Part shown: positions 10,448 to 19,112 of the stretch, one piece after another
Numbering within the stretch: position 1 is the first letter of the stretch
How the letters are laid out: every line of letters begins with the position of its first letter
Assembly: GCF_025979885.1 (NCBI RefSeq)
Contig: NZ_CP110139.1
Coordinates: 2,542,001-2,606,000, forward strand
Length of the DNA stretch: 64,000 bases
Direction of reading: 5' to 3'
From: Hymenobacter sp. YIM 151500-1
Lineage (GTDB): Bacteria; Bacteroidota; Bacteroidia; Cytophagales; Hymenobacteraceae
The notes under the pieces: model-generated
What the model saw: the letters and a program-made list of their open reading frames with translations, nothing else
What the model was told of the DNA's origin: nothing
Databases searched by the model: none
Translations under genes and position numbers: made by a program

Positions 10448-10809
10448 CTGTCATTGCGAGCTGAAGGCGAAGCACTCCGTCCTTTTCACTACGCAAAGTG
10501 TCCGAACTCTGAAAGCCCCTGACGTCTGCTGATGCCAGAGGCTTTGTAATAGCTCTTCGCTGGCTCTGATGGTGCGGGGCGGTGCATCGTGCTCGTTATA
10601 TGAGAGGCTCTAGCCTCCCTCGTCAGAACGACTAGCGCATGTTTCGTCCAGACGGCGCGGACGAGGGAGGGTCGAAGTCTCGCGGATAGGCGGCACGATG
10701 CACCGCCCCACGCCATCGGAGCACGAGGCTGGTATCGAGGGCTTTCAGAGTTTGGACGATTTGCGTAGTGAAAAGGACGGAGTGCTTCGCCTTCGGCTCG
10801 CAATGACAG
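10448..10809. repeat. Long nested palindrome between prs and rplY
   Basis: Outer arms of 71 bp (10448-10518 and 10739-10809) match as inverted copies with about four mismatches. Inside them, 25-bp arms (10568-10592 and 10693-10717) pair with about two mismatches, and an inner pair uses CCTCCCTCGT/ACGAGGGAGG. There is no coding sequence. The concentric layout suggests a composite intergenic repeat or a MITE-like element. The outer ends begin and finish with CTGTCATTGCGAGC-type sequence. Confidence 0.8.
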
Positions 10810-10846
10810 AGGCTTGCAGTGACAGAGGTTCGCAATAACAAATAGG

Positions 10847-10878
10847 TTTTCAACTCTACTACAATCCGCCTATCTTTG
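10847..10878 (+). promoter_or_regulatory. Predicted promoter of rplY
   Basis: TTTT (10847-10850), 20 bases, then TATCTTTG (10871-10878). The -7 box is a perfect TAnnTTTG; the upstream box is weak. It gives a leader of about 45-50 bases before rplY. Confidence 0.5.
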
Positions 10879-10932
10879 CGGCCCGTTTACCTGCTGTGGG
10901 TAGGCGGTTTCATTCCTCAAACACACTCGTTT

Positions 10933-11505
10933 ATGAAAAGCCTCGAGATTGTAGGGTTTAAAAGAGCGAATCTCGGTAAGAAAGATGCCAAGGCGCTGCG
11001 CCTCGATTCGTACGTACCGTGCGTACTGTACGGCGGCGGCGACCAAGTGCATTTTTCGGCCCCGGCCATCCTGTTCCGGGAGCTGCTGTACACCCCGGAA
11101 GTACACATTGTGGAGCTGAACATTGAAGGCGACATCCGCCGCGCCATCGTGCAGGATGCCCAGTTCCACCCCGTGAACGAAATGCTGCTGCACGTAGACT
11201 TTCTGGAATTGCAGGAGGGCAAAGAAGTGAAAATGGACGTGCCGATTAAGTTCGTGGGCGTTTCGCCGGGCGTTCTGGCTGGTGGCAAGCTAGTGAGCAA
11301 GCTGCGCAAGCTGAAAGTGAAGGCTACTCCCGAAAACCTGCCCGATTACGTAGAGGTAAACATTTCGGACCTAGGCCTGGGCAAGTCAATCAAGGTGAAC
11401 AAAGTAGCCCCCCAGGGCTACACCATCCTCACCAATGCCCTGGCGCCCATTGCCACCGTTACCATCCCGCGCGCCCTCAAAGGCCAGCTGCAGGCTGAGA
11501 AATAA
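10933..11505 (+). CDS. rplY: 50S ribosomal protein L25 (Ctc/TL5 type)
   Basis: A 190-residue ribosomal protein that binds 5S rRNA. The N-terminal L25 domain (residues 1 to about 90) includes KDAKALRLDSYVPCVLYGGG, the family's RxxG-type 5S-binding strand region, followed by VHIVELNIEG. The C-terminal TL5/Ctc domain (about 95-185) has LHVDFLELQEGKEVKMDVPI and LPDYVEVNISDLGLGKSIKV. The two-domain length is that of the Ctc form. The start at 10933 is set by the family N-terminus. It is preceded by its own promoter and followed by a terminator at 11585, and lies upstream of pth, a frequent neighbour of rplY in bacteria. Confidence 0.95.
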   Translation: MKSLEIVGFKRANLGKKDAKALRLDSYVPCVLYGGGDQVHFSAPAILFRELLYTPEVHIVELNIEGDIRRAIVQDAQFHPVNEMLLHVDFLELQEGKEVKMDVPIKFVGVSPGVLAGGKLVSKLRKLKVKATPENLPDYVEVNISDLGLGKSIKVNKVAPQGYTILTNALAPIATVTIPRALKGQLQAEK

Positions 11506-11584
11506 AGCACAGAAAGCACAGATTGTGCAGATTGAACGGATTGCGCTGATTCAAGCGTCGCCGTTCACTTGCCTTCTCCTTCTG

Positions 11585-11616
11585 AAAAGCCGCTCTTTAC
11601 CGGAGCGGCTTTTTTC
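11585..11616 (+). terminator. Rho-independent terminator after rplY
   Basis: Stem GCCGCTC/GAGCGGC, flanked by A on the left, ends in a run of six T. The spacer also holds an inverted pair CAGATTGTGCAG (about 11519) and CTGCACAATCTG (about 11702). Confidence 0.8.
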
Positions 11617-11719
11617 ATACTGCTGCGTTGCGCGGCGGTCCACCATATTTGCTTATCGGATTTACTCAGGTTCTGGTTGAACCTGTGAAATCCAAGCAAT
11701 CTGCACAATCTGTGATTTT

Positions 11720-12286
11720 ATGAAGTTTCTCGTGCTGTGCCTGGGCAACATCGGGCCGGAGTACGCCGATACGCGGCACAACGTGGGGTTTATGGTGGGC
11801 GACTTTCTGGCTCGCAAGCTGGAGGCCGCGCCCTGGGAGCTGGGCCGCCACGCCTTTACCACCGAAGTGCGCCACAAGGGCCACACGCTTGTGCTGGCTA
11901 AACCAACAACCTACATGAACCTGAGCGGCAAGGCCGCCGCGCACTGGCTCACAACACTGAAGATTCCAAAGGAGCAATTGCTCGTGGTGACGGACGATTT
12001 GGCCTTGCCCTTCGGCAAGCTGCGGCTGAAAGGCAAAGGCTCGGCCGGGGGCCAGAACGGCCTTAAGCATATTCAGGAAACGCTGGGCACCGACGAATAC
12101 GCCCGCCTGCGCTTCGGCATCGATTCCAGCTTCTCTCGGGGCCGGCAGGTAGACTACGTGCTCAGCCCTTTTTCCGCTGACGAGAAAATTGAGTTGGAAA
12201 ATCGCCTGGAAAAAGCCGCCGAAGCAGTGTTACTGTTCGGCACTGTGGGGCTGGAGCGGGCTATGAACGTAGTGAATGTGAAATAG
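11720..12286 (+). CDS. pth: Peptidyl-tRNA hydrolase
   Basis: This 188-residue bacterial Pth cleaves the ester bond of peptidyl-tRNAs dropped from stalled ribosomes. Motifs: CLGNIGPEYADTRHNVGFMV with the catalytic histidine in TRHNVGF, KPTTYMNLSGKA, DDLALPFGKLRLKGKGSAGG, and GQNGLKHI. Length and order are normal. It follows rplY after a terminator, so it probably has its own promoter in the 100 bases upstream, though I see no clear one. A near-perfect palindrome joins its 3' end to the convergent metG. Confidence 0.97.
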   Translation: MKFLVLCLGNIGPEYADTRHNVGFMVGDFLARKLEAAPWELGRHAFTTEVRHKGHTLVLAKPTTYMNLSGKAAAHWLTTLKIPKEQLLVVTDDLALPFGKLRLKGKGSAGGQNGLKHIQETLGTDEYARLRFGIDSSFSRGRQVDYVLSPFSADEKIELENRLEKAAEAVLLFGTVGLERAMNVVNVK

Positions 12287-12381
12287 AGAGGTGAGACAGA
12301 GAGAGATGAGAAGTGAGACTTTCGCTCTAGCGTTATCAGAACGAAAGTCTCACTTCTCACCTCTCTCTGTCTCACCTCTCT
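12285..12381. repeat. 40-bp inverted repeat between convergent pth and metG
   Basis: Arms 12285-12324 and 12342-12381 are inverted copies with a single mismatch around a 17-base loop. The arms are themselves GAGA/GTGAG-rich. The element runs from the pth stop codon to 3 bases short of the metG stop codon, so it forms the whole 3' spacer and could terminate both transcripts, although it lacks T runs. Confidence 0.8.
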
Positions 12382-12383
12382 AC

Positions 12384-14432
12384 TTATGCCACATGGGAAC
12401 CCGGCCGCACGTGGCTGCTGGGCTGCATCAGGCTCAGGGAGCCGTCGGCGTTTTCGGCCATGAGGAGCATCCCCTGGCTCTGGATGCCTTTGATTTCGCG
12501 GGGGGCGAGGTTGAGCAGGACTTGCACTTGCTGGCCTACCAAGGCTTCGGGGAGGAAATGCTCGGCAATGCCCGACACGATGGTGCGGGGCTCATCGAGG
12601 CCCAGGTCGACGGAGAGCTTGAGCAGTTTTTTGGTTTTGGCCACTTTCTCGGCGGCCGTGATGGTGCCCACGCGCAGGTCCATGCGCTGGAAATCCTCAA
12701 AGCTGATGTCGTCCTTGGCTGGGGCGGCTTTGGCAGCGGCCAGCTCGTTGGCTTTTTTGGTGTCGAGCAGCTTTTGCACCTGGGCCTCCACGGTGGCGTC
12801 TTCGATTTTGGTGAACAGCAGCGCGGCTTCCCGGAGCTGGTGGCCGGCGGGCAGCAGGTCAGGGCGGCCGGCCTGGAGCCAAGGCCCTTTTTCCACGTTC
12901 AGCATCTGACCCAGCCGGCCAGCAGCCGTGGGCAGGAAGGGCTCCAGCAGCGTTACGAGGCTGGCGGCCAGCTGCAAAGCCACGTGCAGTACGGTACCGG
13001 TGCGGGCCTCGTCGGTTTTGATGAGCTTCCAGGGCTCGGTGTCGGCCAGGTACTTGTTGCCGAGGCGCGAGAGGTTCATCAGCTCGTTCAGGGCGTCGCG
13101 GAAGCGGTAGTTGTCTAGTAGCTCCCCGATGCGCTGCGGAAACTCCTGGAGCTGGCGCAATACGTCCTCGTCCTCTGGGGTGAAGCCCGTGGCGGCCGGC
13201 ACCTGCCCCTCGAAAAACTTGTGGGTGAGCACCACGGCGCGGTTCACGAAGTTGCCCAGGTTGGCTACCAGCTCGTTGTTGTTGCGGGCCTGAAAGTCTT
13301 TCCAGGTGAAGTCGTTGTCCTTGGTTTCGGGGGCGTTGGCGCAGAGCACGTAGCGAAGCACGTCGGCCTGGCCGGGAAAGTCCTGGAGGTACTCGTGCAG
13401 CCACACGGCCCAGTTGCGGCTGGTGCTGATTTTGTCGCCCTCGAGGTTCAGAAACTCGTTGGCGGGCACGTTGTCGGGCAGGATATACTGGCCGTGGGCC
13501 CGCAGCATGGCCGGGAAGATGATGCAGTGAAAGACGATATTGTCTTTGCCGATGAAGTGCACCAGCTTGGTGCCGGGGTCTTTCCAGTAAATTTCCCAGG
13601 CGCCGTCGGGCAGCAGGTCTTTGGTGGCCGAGATATAGCCGATGGGCGCATCAAACCACACGTAGAGCACTTTGCCCTCGGCGCCTTCCACGGGCACGGG
13701 CACGCCCCAGTCCAGGTCGCGCGTGACGGCGCGGGGTTGCAGGCCCTGGTCAATCCAGCTTTTGCACTGGCCGTACACGTTGGTTTTCCAATCGTGCCGG
13801 TGGCCTTCAACAATCCACTCGCGCAGCCAGGGCTCGTACTGGTCCAGGGGCAGGTACCAGTGTTTGGTCTGGCGCAGCACGGGCTGGTTGCCGCTCAGCA
13901 TGGAGCGCGGGTTGATCAGCTCAGTCGGGCTCAGGGAGGTGCCGCACCGCTCACACTGGTCGCCGTAGGCGTTGTCGTTGCCGCAGTTGGGGCAGGTGCC
14001 CACGATGTAACGGTCGGCCAGGAACTGGTCGGCCTGGGCGTCGTAATACTGCTCGGAGGTTTGCTCGATGAACTTGCCCTCGTCGTAGAGCTTGCGGAAA
14101 AAGCCGCTGGCAACCTCGCGGTGGGTATCATTGGAGGTGCGGGAGTAGATGTCGAAGGACACCCCGAACTCCTGGAACGAGTCGCGGATGATGGCGTGGT
14201 ACTTATCCACCACCTGCTGGGGCGTGACGCCCTCTTTCTGGGCCCGGATGGTAATGGGCACGCCGTGCTCGTCGGAGCCGCAGATAAACTTCACGTCGCG
14301 GCCCTGGGCGCGCAGGTAGCGCACGTAGATGTCGGCGGGCAGGTACACGCCAGCCAGGTGGCCGATGTGCACCGGGCCGTTGGCGTAGGGCAGCGCGGCG
14401 GTAACGGTGTAGCGTTGGGGAGCAGAAATCAT
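12384..14432 (-). CDS. metG: Methionyl-tRNA synthetase
   Basis: The 682-residue enzyme charges tRNA-Met with methionine. Class I signatures are [10 protein letters not shown] (HIGH) near the N-terminus and KISTSRNW (KMSKS-like) in the second half. The zinc-binding insertion shows [18 protein letters not shown]. The C-terminal part (about 570-680) is a tRNA-binding OB-fold of the EMAP/Trbp111 type ([23 protein letters not shown]). The frame stays open 65 codons upstream, but that sequence is low-complexity Arg/Pro/Leu and not part of the family, so the start at 14432 ([19 protein letters not shown]) is used. Confidence 0.97.
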   Translation of the reverse strand: MISAPQRYTVTAALPYANGPVHIGHLAGVYLPADIYVRYLRAQGRDVKFICGSDEHGVPITIRAQKEGVTPQQVVDKYHAIIRDSFQEFGVSFDIYSRTSNDTHREVASGFFRKLYDEGKFIEQTSEQYYDAQADQFLADRYIVGTCPNCGNDNAYGDQCERCGTSLSPTELINPRSMLSGNQPVLRQTKHWYLPLDQYEPWLREWIVEGHRHDWKTNVYGQCKSWIDQGLQPRAVTRDLDWGVPVPVEGAEGKVLYVWFDAPIGYISATKDLLPDGAWEIYWKDPGTKLVHFIGKDNIVFHCIIFPAMLRAHGQYILPDNVPANEFLNLEGDKISTSRNWAVWLHEYLQDFPGQADVLRYVLCANAPETKDNDFTWKDFQARNNNELVANLGNFVNRAVVLTHKFFEGQVPAATGFTPEDEDVLRQLQEFPQRIGELLDNYRFRDALNELMNLSRLGNKYLADTEPWKLIKTDEARTGTVLHVALQLAASLVTLLEPFLPTAAGRLGQMLNVEKGPWLQAGRPDLLPAGHQLREAALLFTKIEDATVEAQVQKLLDTKKANELAAAKAAPAKDDISFEDFQRMDLRVGTITAAEKVAKTKKLLKLSVDLGLDEPRTIVSGIAEHFLPEALVGQQVQVLLNLAPREIKGIQSQGMLLMAENADGSLSLMQPSSHVRPGSHVA

Positions 14433-14666
14433 AGTAAGAGAAAGTCGGAGAAGAACAGCGCGAACGGCCCGCCGCAGCCGGCAATTCGGGCGCAAAGGAA
14501 CAAGTAAAAAAGAGGAAAGGTGCGGGTGGCAGGCTGCCGTCGGGGGCCGTGGCGGTGGGGGCTGGTTTTCCGGCTGCAAGTACGAGCTACAAATTCTTCT
14601 ATATTTAGGCAGCCTACGGCGGTGCATCCGCGTATCTGAGTCACGTTGCCCTACCCCATTTCACTC

Positions 14667-15296
14667 ATGAAAAACACCGAGCAGGAAAAACCAGACAAGA
14701 AGGCGAAGAAGGAAAAAGACCCCGCCGAAAAAGCCCAGCGCAAAGCTGCCAAAGCCGCCAAGTCGGCTTCCAGCAGCCTTTCCGACGCCCGCTCCACCAA
14801 GAAGGCTACCCAGAAGAAGGCGCTGAAAACAGCCGCTAAGCAGCTGCAGAAGGAGCTGGATAACCGCATTGATGAGATGGTGAAGCGCATCCGCAAGGAG
14901 ACGAAGGAGAAGCTGAAAGAAGTGGTGAAAGATGCCTCCCGCCGCCTCGATGTAGATATGGAGCACCTGTTTGAGCAGGCCCTGCACACGATAGTGCGCC
15001 ACCACGAAAACGGCACCCCCGCCGCCTCCGACAGCATCTCGACGGACGACGGACAGGCCAGCCAATCCGCTGCTTCTACTCCGGCTGCCGCATCCAAAAC
15101 CGCCGGCTCAAAGGCCGCAGCTACTAGCAAGCCTGCTCCCGCCCGCCCGGCTTCGCCCCCGCGCCCGGCCGCCAAAGCAGCTCCCGCGGCCACTGCGGCA
15201 GCCCCTAAGCCAGCCCCGCCACGCCGCAACCGTAGCCGCAGCGCAGCCCCCGCGGCCCAGCCCTCCGCGGATACCAACGCCCCGGCCGAACAGTAA
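14667..15296 (+). CDS. Lys/Ala-rich histone H1-like protein
   Basis: A 209-residue, strongly biased protein. Residues 1 to about 100 are rich in Lys, Glu and Ala and probably form long helices or a coiled coil (e.g. KQLQKELDNRIDEMVKRIRK). After about residue 110 it becomes a disordered Ala/Pro/Lys tail (PAAKAAPAATAAAPKPAPP) ending in basic RRNRSRS. No enzymatic motif is present. Composition resembles bacterial histone H1-like or nucleoid-associated proteins, and a DNA- or RNA-binding role is inference from charge alone. A strong terminator follows at 15329. The start at 14667 is preferred over one 7 codons upstream. Confidence 0.7.
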   Translation: MKNTEQEKPDKKAKKEKDPAEKAQRKAAKAAKSASSSLSDARSTKKATQKKALKTAAKQLQKELDNRIDEMVKRIRKETKEKLKEVVKDASRRLDVDMEHLFEQALHTIVRHHENGTPAASDSISTDDGQASQSAASTPAAASKTAGSKAAATSKPAPARPASPPRPAAKAAPAATAAAPKPAPPRRNRSRSAAPAAQPSADTNAPAEQ

Positions 15297-15328
15297 TCCT
15301 GGCCAGGCATTCAGCCCCAGCCACAGAG

Positions 15329-15366
15329 CAGCCCGCCACTTTTTTAAGAAGTGGCGGGCTGTTTGG
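15329..15366 (+). terminator. Terminator after the Lys/Ala-rich gene
   Basis: A stem of 13 bp or more (CAGCCCGCCACTT with its complement) around a short loop, followed by TTTGGTTT. It is also positioned to stop the leftward gene at 15451 from reading through. Confidence 0.75.
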
Positions 15367-15450
15367 TTTCGTTGTCACCGATGCTCTACAGGCAGCATTC
15401 CTGGCTCAGCAGCCGGTAGTACGGTCAGCGGAGCCGGCTACTGGTGCTTC

Positions 15451-15804
15451 TTACTGACGCGGCAGGCGCAGCGTGTCAGTGGGGGCTCCGTTGAGGCGGC
15501 GCAGGCGGGTTTCGGGCGTAGAGGTGTTGGGAGCGTTGGTGTTCAGGCTTTCGGGACGCTTGCGGGAGTTGATGGCGGCCGCCTGCTCCCCCACCGGCAC
15601 CCGGCCGGGGGTGGCGTCGGGCACCGACCCGCCGTAGCCGGCATTGCTGTTGTAGGCCGCCTGCCGGTCGGCGTCGGAGCGGATGGTGGAAGGCGGCGAC
15701 TGTACACGGCCTTCCTCGGTGGCCGTTTCCTGGGTGGTGGTACAGGCCGCCAGCCCGGCCCCGGCCGATACCAACAGCCAAGCCGCAACAGTAGAAAGTC
15801 TCAT
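15451..15804 (-). CDS. Small hypothetical lipoprotein
   Basis: A 117-residue protein with a lipoprotein signal peptide (MRLSTVAAWLLVSAGAGLAAC) and lipobox LAAC, so the mature chain should be lipid-anchored at about Cys21. The rest is polar, disordered-looking and rich in Thr, Pro, Asn and Arg, with no motif I recognise. It is downstream of msrB on the same strand with about 100 bases between, and could be cotranscribed. No function is assigned. Confidence 0.6.
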   Translation of the reverse strand: MRLSTVAAWLLVSAGAGLAACTTTQETATEEGRVQSPPSTIRSDADRQAAYNSNAGYGGSVPDATPGRVPVGEQAAAINSRKRPESLNTNAPNTSTPETRLRRLNGAPTDTLRLPRQ

Positions 15805-15907
15805 AGGAAAAGCAGCAAGGCCAGCCCTTCGCTGGGCTGGCCTTGCTAGAACGCACTGCCGGGCAATAAGTTGGCGTATACGGCGCCCGGCTATGGCCGC
15901 TGGGGCC

Positions 15908-16462
15908 TTACTTGGTTTTCTCGAACACCATGCCGTACGAGTCCATGCAGTAGCGCAGGCCGGTAGGCTTAGGGCCGTCGTTGAACACGTGGCCCAGGTG
16001 GCCGCCGCACCGGGCGCAGAGCAGCTCGTCGCGGCTCATGCCGTAACTGTTGTCGGCGGTTACTTTCAGGCTGTTCTCGGTGGCCGGGGCCCAGAAGCTC
16101 GGCCAGCCCGTGCCCGACTCAAACTTGGTGTCGGAGGAAAACAGCAGGTTGCGGCAGCCGGCGCAGTAGTAGTTGCCCGTGGCATGGTTGTCCCAGTAGG
16201 GGTTGTTGAACGGCTTTTCGGTGCCCTGCTGGCGCAGGATGTAATACTGCTCGGGGGTGAGCTGCTTTTTCCACTCGGCGTCGGTTTTGCGCACGGCAAA
16301 CTCGGTGGGGTTGCCGGTGGTAGGCTTGGCTTTGGGATACGCTTTTGCAGCGGCTGCCGTAGCTGGAACTTGGGCCTGGGCACCGCCGGAAGGTTTTTTC
16401 TGCGAACAAGCCGTGTTCAAGGTGAAAACCGAGCACAGCAGAAGAAGCAATGAGAAACGCAT
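15908..16462 (-). CDS. msrB: Peptide-methionine (R)-S-oxide reductase, lipoprotein form
   Basis: This 184-residue MsrB reduces methionine-R-sulfoxide in oxidised proteins. The N-terminus is a lipoprotein signal ([19 protein letters not shown]), placing the enzyme in the envelope rather than the cytosol. The reductase domain (about 50-184) has both zinc CxxC pairs (CAGC, CARC), [24 protein letters not shown], and the catalytic cysteine in LRYCMDS; the usual Asn-Ser of RYCINS is replaced by Asp-Ser. The start at 16462 is chosen because the signal peptide begins there. Reductant partners are not encoded nearby. Confidence 0.93.
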   Translation of the reverse strand: MRFSLLLLLCSVFTLNTACSQKKPSGGAQAQVPATAAAAKAYPKAKPTTGNPTEFAVRKTDAEWKKQLTPEQYYILRQQGTEKPFNNPYWDNHATGNYYCAGCRNLLFSSDTKFESGTGWPSFWAPATENSLKVTADNSYGMSRDELLCARCGGHLGHVFNDGPKPTGLRYCMDSYGMVFEKTK

Positions 16463-16673
16463 AGGAAGAGAAAGAAAGGTAGAAACCCGGCCCCACCCAC
16501 GCGGGCGAAGCCGATGCCGTAACATACGCACTGCCGCTGGGGTTCGGGTTTAGCTGTACCGCGAAGCGTGGCTATGTCTTTCCAAAACCGGCTTAATCAC
16601 CGGGTTTTGCCCTACCTTTTCTTCCGGGCTCATTAACAATTGATTACTCCACGCTTTTGCGGCTGAGATTCCG

Positions 16674-16681
16674 TACCTTTG
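16674..16681 (+). promoter_or_regulatory. -7 box of the typA promoter
   Basis: TACCTTTG is a full match to the Bacteroidota TAnnTTTG -7 element, about 20 bases before the typA start. No TTG sits at ideal spacing (candidates at 16640 and 16657), so only the -7 element is claimed. Confidence 0.4.
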
Positions 16682-16700
16682 CGCCCGCAAAACCCATTGT

Positions 16701-18509
16701 ATGCAGAACATTCGGAATATCGCCATCATTGCCCACGTTGACCACGGCAAAACCACGCTCGTGGACAAGATCATTCACGCCTCGAAGATCTTCGGCGAAC
16801 ATCAGCAGTTCGACGACCTCATCCTCGACAACAATGACCTGGAACGTGAGCGGGGCATCACCATCGTCTCCAAAAACGTGTCGGTGCGTTATAAAGACGT
16901 AAAAATCAACATCATCGACACGCCTGGTCACGCCGACTTCGGCGGCGAGGTGGAGCGGGTGCTGAAGATGGCCGATGGCGTGCTGCTGCTCGTCGATGCC
17001 TTTGAAGGACCCATGCCCCAGACGCGCTTCGTGCTGAGCAAAGCCATTGACCTGGGCCTGAAGCCCATTGTGGTGGTAAACAAGGTGGACAAGGAAAACT
17101 GCCGCCCCGACGAGGTGCACGAGCAGGTGTTTGACCTGATGTTTAACCTGGGCGCCACCGAAGACCAGCTCGACTTTGTAACTCTCTACGGCTCCAGCAA
17201 GCAGGGCTGGATGTCGCGGGACTGGAAGCAGAAAACCGAGGACATCACCCCGCTGCTCGACGCCATCATCGACGTAATTCCGCCGGCGCCCTATATCGAA
17301 GGCACCCCGCAGATGCAGGTGACTTCGCTCGACTACTCCTCGTTCGTGGGCCGCATTGCTATTGGGCGCGTGCACCGCGGCACCCTGCGCGAAGGTGCCA
17401 ACATGAGCCTGATGAAGGCCGATGGCTCCAGCAAGAAGGTGCGTATCAAGGAGCTGCAAGTGTTCGAGGGCCTGGGCAAAGCCAAGGTGGCCGAAGTGCA
17501 GGCCGGCGAAATCTGCGCCGTGACCGGCATCGAAGGCTTCGACATCGGCGACACCCTGGCCGACGCCGAAAACCCCGAGGCCCTGGAGCGCATCAGCATC
17601 GACGAGCCGACGATGAACATGCTGTTCACCATCAACAACTCGCCCTTCTTTGGTAAGGAAGGCAAGTTTGTGACCTCGCGCCACCTGCGCGACCGGCTGT
17701 TCAAGGAAACCGAGAAGAACCTGGCCCTGCGCGTGCAGGAAACCGACCGGGAAGACACCTTCCTGGTGTACGGCCGCGGCATTCTGCACTTGTCGGTGCT
17801 GATTGAAACCATGCGCCGCGAGGGCTACGAGCTGCAAGTTGGCCAGCCCCAGGTGCTTTACAAGGAGGACGACAACGGCGAGCGGCTGGAGCCCATCGAG
17901 CACCTGGTGGTGGACGTGCCCGAGGAAACTGCCGGCAAGGTGATTGAGCTGGTGACCATGCGCAAAGGCGAGCTGACCATCATGGAGCCCAAGGGCGACT
18001 TGCAGCACCTGGAGTTCAACATTCCGAGCCGGGGCCTGATCGGTCTGCGTAACAACGTGCTGACGGCTACCGCTGGCGAGGCCATCATGAACCACCGCTT
18101 CCAGAGCTACGAGCCGTTCAAAGGCACCATTCCCGGCCGCATCAGCGGCTCGCTGATTTCCATGGAAGCCGGCGCCGTAACGGCCTACACCCTGGACAAG
18201 ATGCAGGACCGTGGCGAGTTCTTTATTGATCCGGGCGAGGAAGTGTACGGTGGTCAGGTGGTAGGGGAACACACCCGCCCCAACGACCTCACGCTGAACC
18301 TGCAGAAAGGCAAGAAGCTCACCAACATGCGTGCCTCCGGCTCCGACGAAAACGTGAAGATTGCGCCCAAGCGCCAGTTTTCGCTGGAAGATGCCATGGA
18401 ATACATTCAGAAGGATGAGTACCTGGAAGTAACGCCCAAGTCTATCCGGATGCGCAAGATTTTCCTCGACGAAAACGAGCGTCTGCGCATGGCCAAGAAG
18501 GAAGACTAA
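16701..18509 (+). CDS. typA: Ribosome-associated GTPase TypA/BipA
   Basis: This 602-residue translational GTPase of the EF-G-like family acts on 50S assembly and stress adaptation. G1 is AHVDHGKTTLVDKII, G2 contains ERGITI, G3 is DTPGHADFGGEVERV, and G4 is VNKVDKENCRP. Domain II (about 205-300), the EF-G-like domains, and the TypA-specific C-terminal domain (RNLVLTATAGEAIMNHRF-like region and VRMASGSDE-like region, here LTNMRASGSDENVKIAP) are all present. Length is normal. A strong terminator follows at 18544. Confidence 0.97.
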   Translation: MQNIRNIAIIAHVDHGKTTLVDKIIHASKIFGEHQQFDDLILDNNDLERERGITIVSKNVSVRYKDVKINIIDTPGHADFGGEVERVLKMADGVLLLVDAFEGPMPQTRFVLSKAIDLGLKPIVVVNKVDKENCRPDEVHEQVFDLMFNLGATEDQLDFVTLYGSSKQGWMSRDWKQKTEDITPLLDAIIDVIPPAPYIEGTPQMQVTSLDYSSFVGRIAIGRVHRGTLREGANMSLMKADGSSKKVRIKELQVFEGLGKAKVAEVQAGEICAVTGIEGFDIGDTLADAENPEALERISIDEPTMNMLFTINNSPFFGKEGKFVTSRHLRDRLFKETEKNLALRVQETDREDTFLVYGRGILHLSVLIETMRREGYELQVGQPQVLYKEDDNGERLEPIEHLVVDVPEETAGKVIELVTMRKGELTIMEPKGDLQHLEFNIPSRGLIGLRNNVLTATAGEAIMNHRFQSYEPFKGTIPGRISGSLISMEAGAVTAYTLDKMQDRGEFFIDPGEEVYGGQVVGEHTRPNDLTLNLQKGKKLTNMRASGSDENVKIAPKRQFSLEDAMEYIQKDEYLEVTPKSIRMRKIFLDENERLRMAKKED

Positions 18510-18543
18510 GCTTCGTCTTTCGTTGTTGCTTATTCACATTCGT

Positions 18544-18580
18544 ACAAGGGGCGCGGCCGTGGGTCGCGCCCCTTGTTTTT
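18544..18580 (+). terminator. Rho-independent terminator after typA
   Basis: Stem ACAAGGGGCGCG (18544-18555) pairs with CGCGCCCCTTGT (18565-18576), followed by a T run. Confidence 0.9.
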
Positions 18581-18640
18581 CTGGCTGGCGCATAGGCGGC
18601 AAAGCTCTATCTTGTTCTGCCTTTCAAGCTGATGTATTCT

Positions 18641-19000
18641 ATGGATTCCGAAAACCGCAACAAGCGCGACCTGCCCGAGGTAGTAGCCGACATTCTAATT
18701 ACGCTGGATAAAGTGCAGCACACGCAGCAGCAGATGCAGCACACACAACAGCACATGCAGCAGACTATGCAACAGATGCAGCAGACCATGCAGCAGATGC
18801 AGCAACAGCAGCAGCAGCAGCATGAAGAAATAGTCAGCGCCTTTAATAACATGACTACCGCTGTGCTGGACGCCATGAACCGGCAGACGGAACGCTACGA
18901 CCGGGTGCAGACTACGCAAACCACGCAGGAAGCTGAAGTGCGGGAGCTGCGCCAGCGGGTGGAAAACCTGGAGAAAACCGTGTACAACAAGGCTAGCTGA
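18641..19000 (+). CDS. Gln/Met-rich coiled-coil protein, unknown function
   Basis: A 119-residue soluble protein. After a charged N-terminus (NRNKRDLPEVVADILITLDKV), residues of about 25-65 are an almost pure Gln/Met/His/Thr array with imperfect 7-residue periodicity (repeated QQMQHT and QQTMQQM units, then a seven-Gln run). A second predicted coiled coil runs to the C-terminus (QEAEVRELRQRVENLEKTV). It probably forms an oligomeric rod. An ATG 3 codons upstream (18632) is an alternative start. No family with a known role is recognised. It lies between typA and a DUF2071 gene with no obvious link to either. Confidence 0.65.
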   Translation: MDSENRNKRDLPEVVADILITLDKVQHTQQQMQHTQQHMQQTMQQMQQTMQQMQQQQQQQHEEIVSAFNNMTTAVLDAMNRQTERYDRVQTTQTTQEAEVRELRQRVENLEKTVYNKAS

Positions 19001-19112
19001 CTTTCCCTTGGCTCGGCCACAGCTACGGGCGCAACTTCGGTGGCGCCCTTTTTTTTGCGGCCGGGCGAGAAGATTGGGCGCGCGTCAGGTTGTAAGAGGG
19101 TTCATTTACTTG

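Noticed and set aside
12291..14507. Long open frames on the plus strand opposite metG
   Set aside because: Shadows of metG caused by high GC third positions. No domain or start context supports coding.
14433..14627. N-terminal extension of MetG
   Set aside because: Low-complexity Arg/Pro/Leu sequence ahead of a standard MetG N-terminus; most likely chance open frame in GC-rich DNA.
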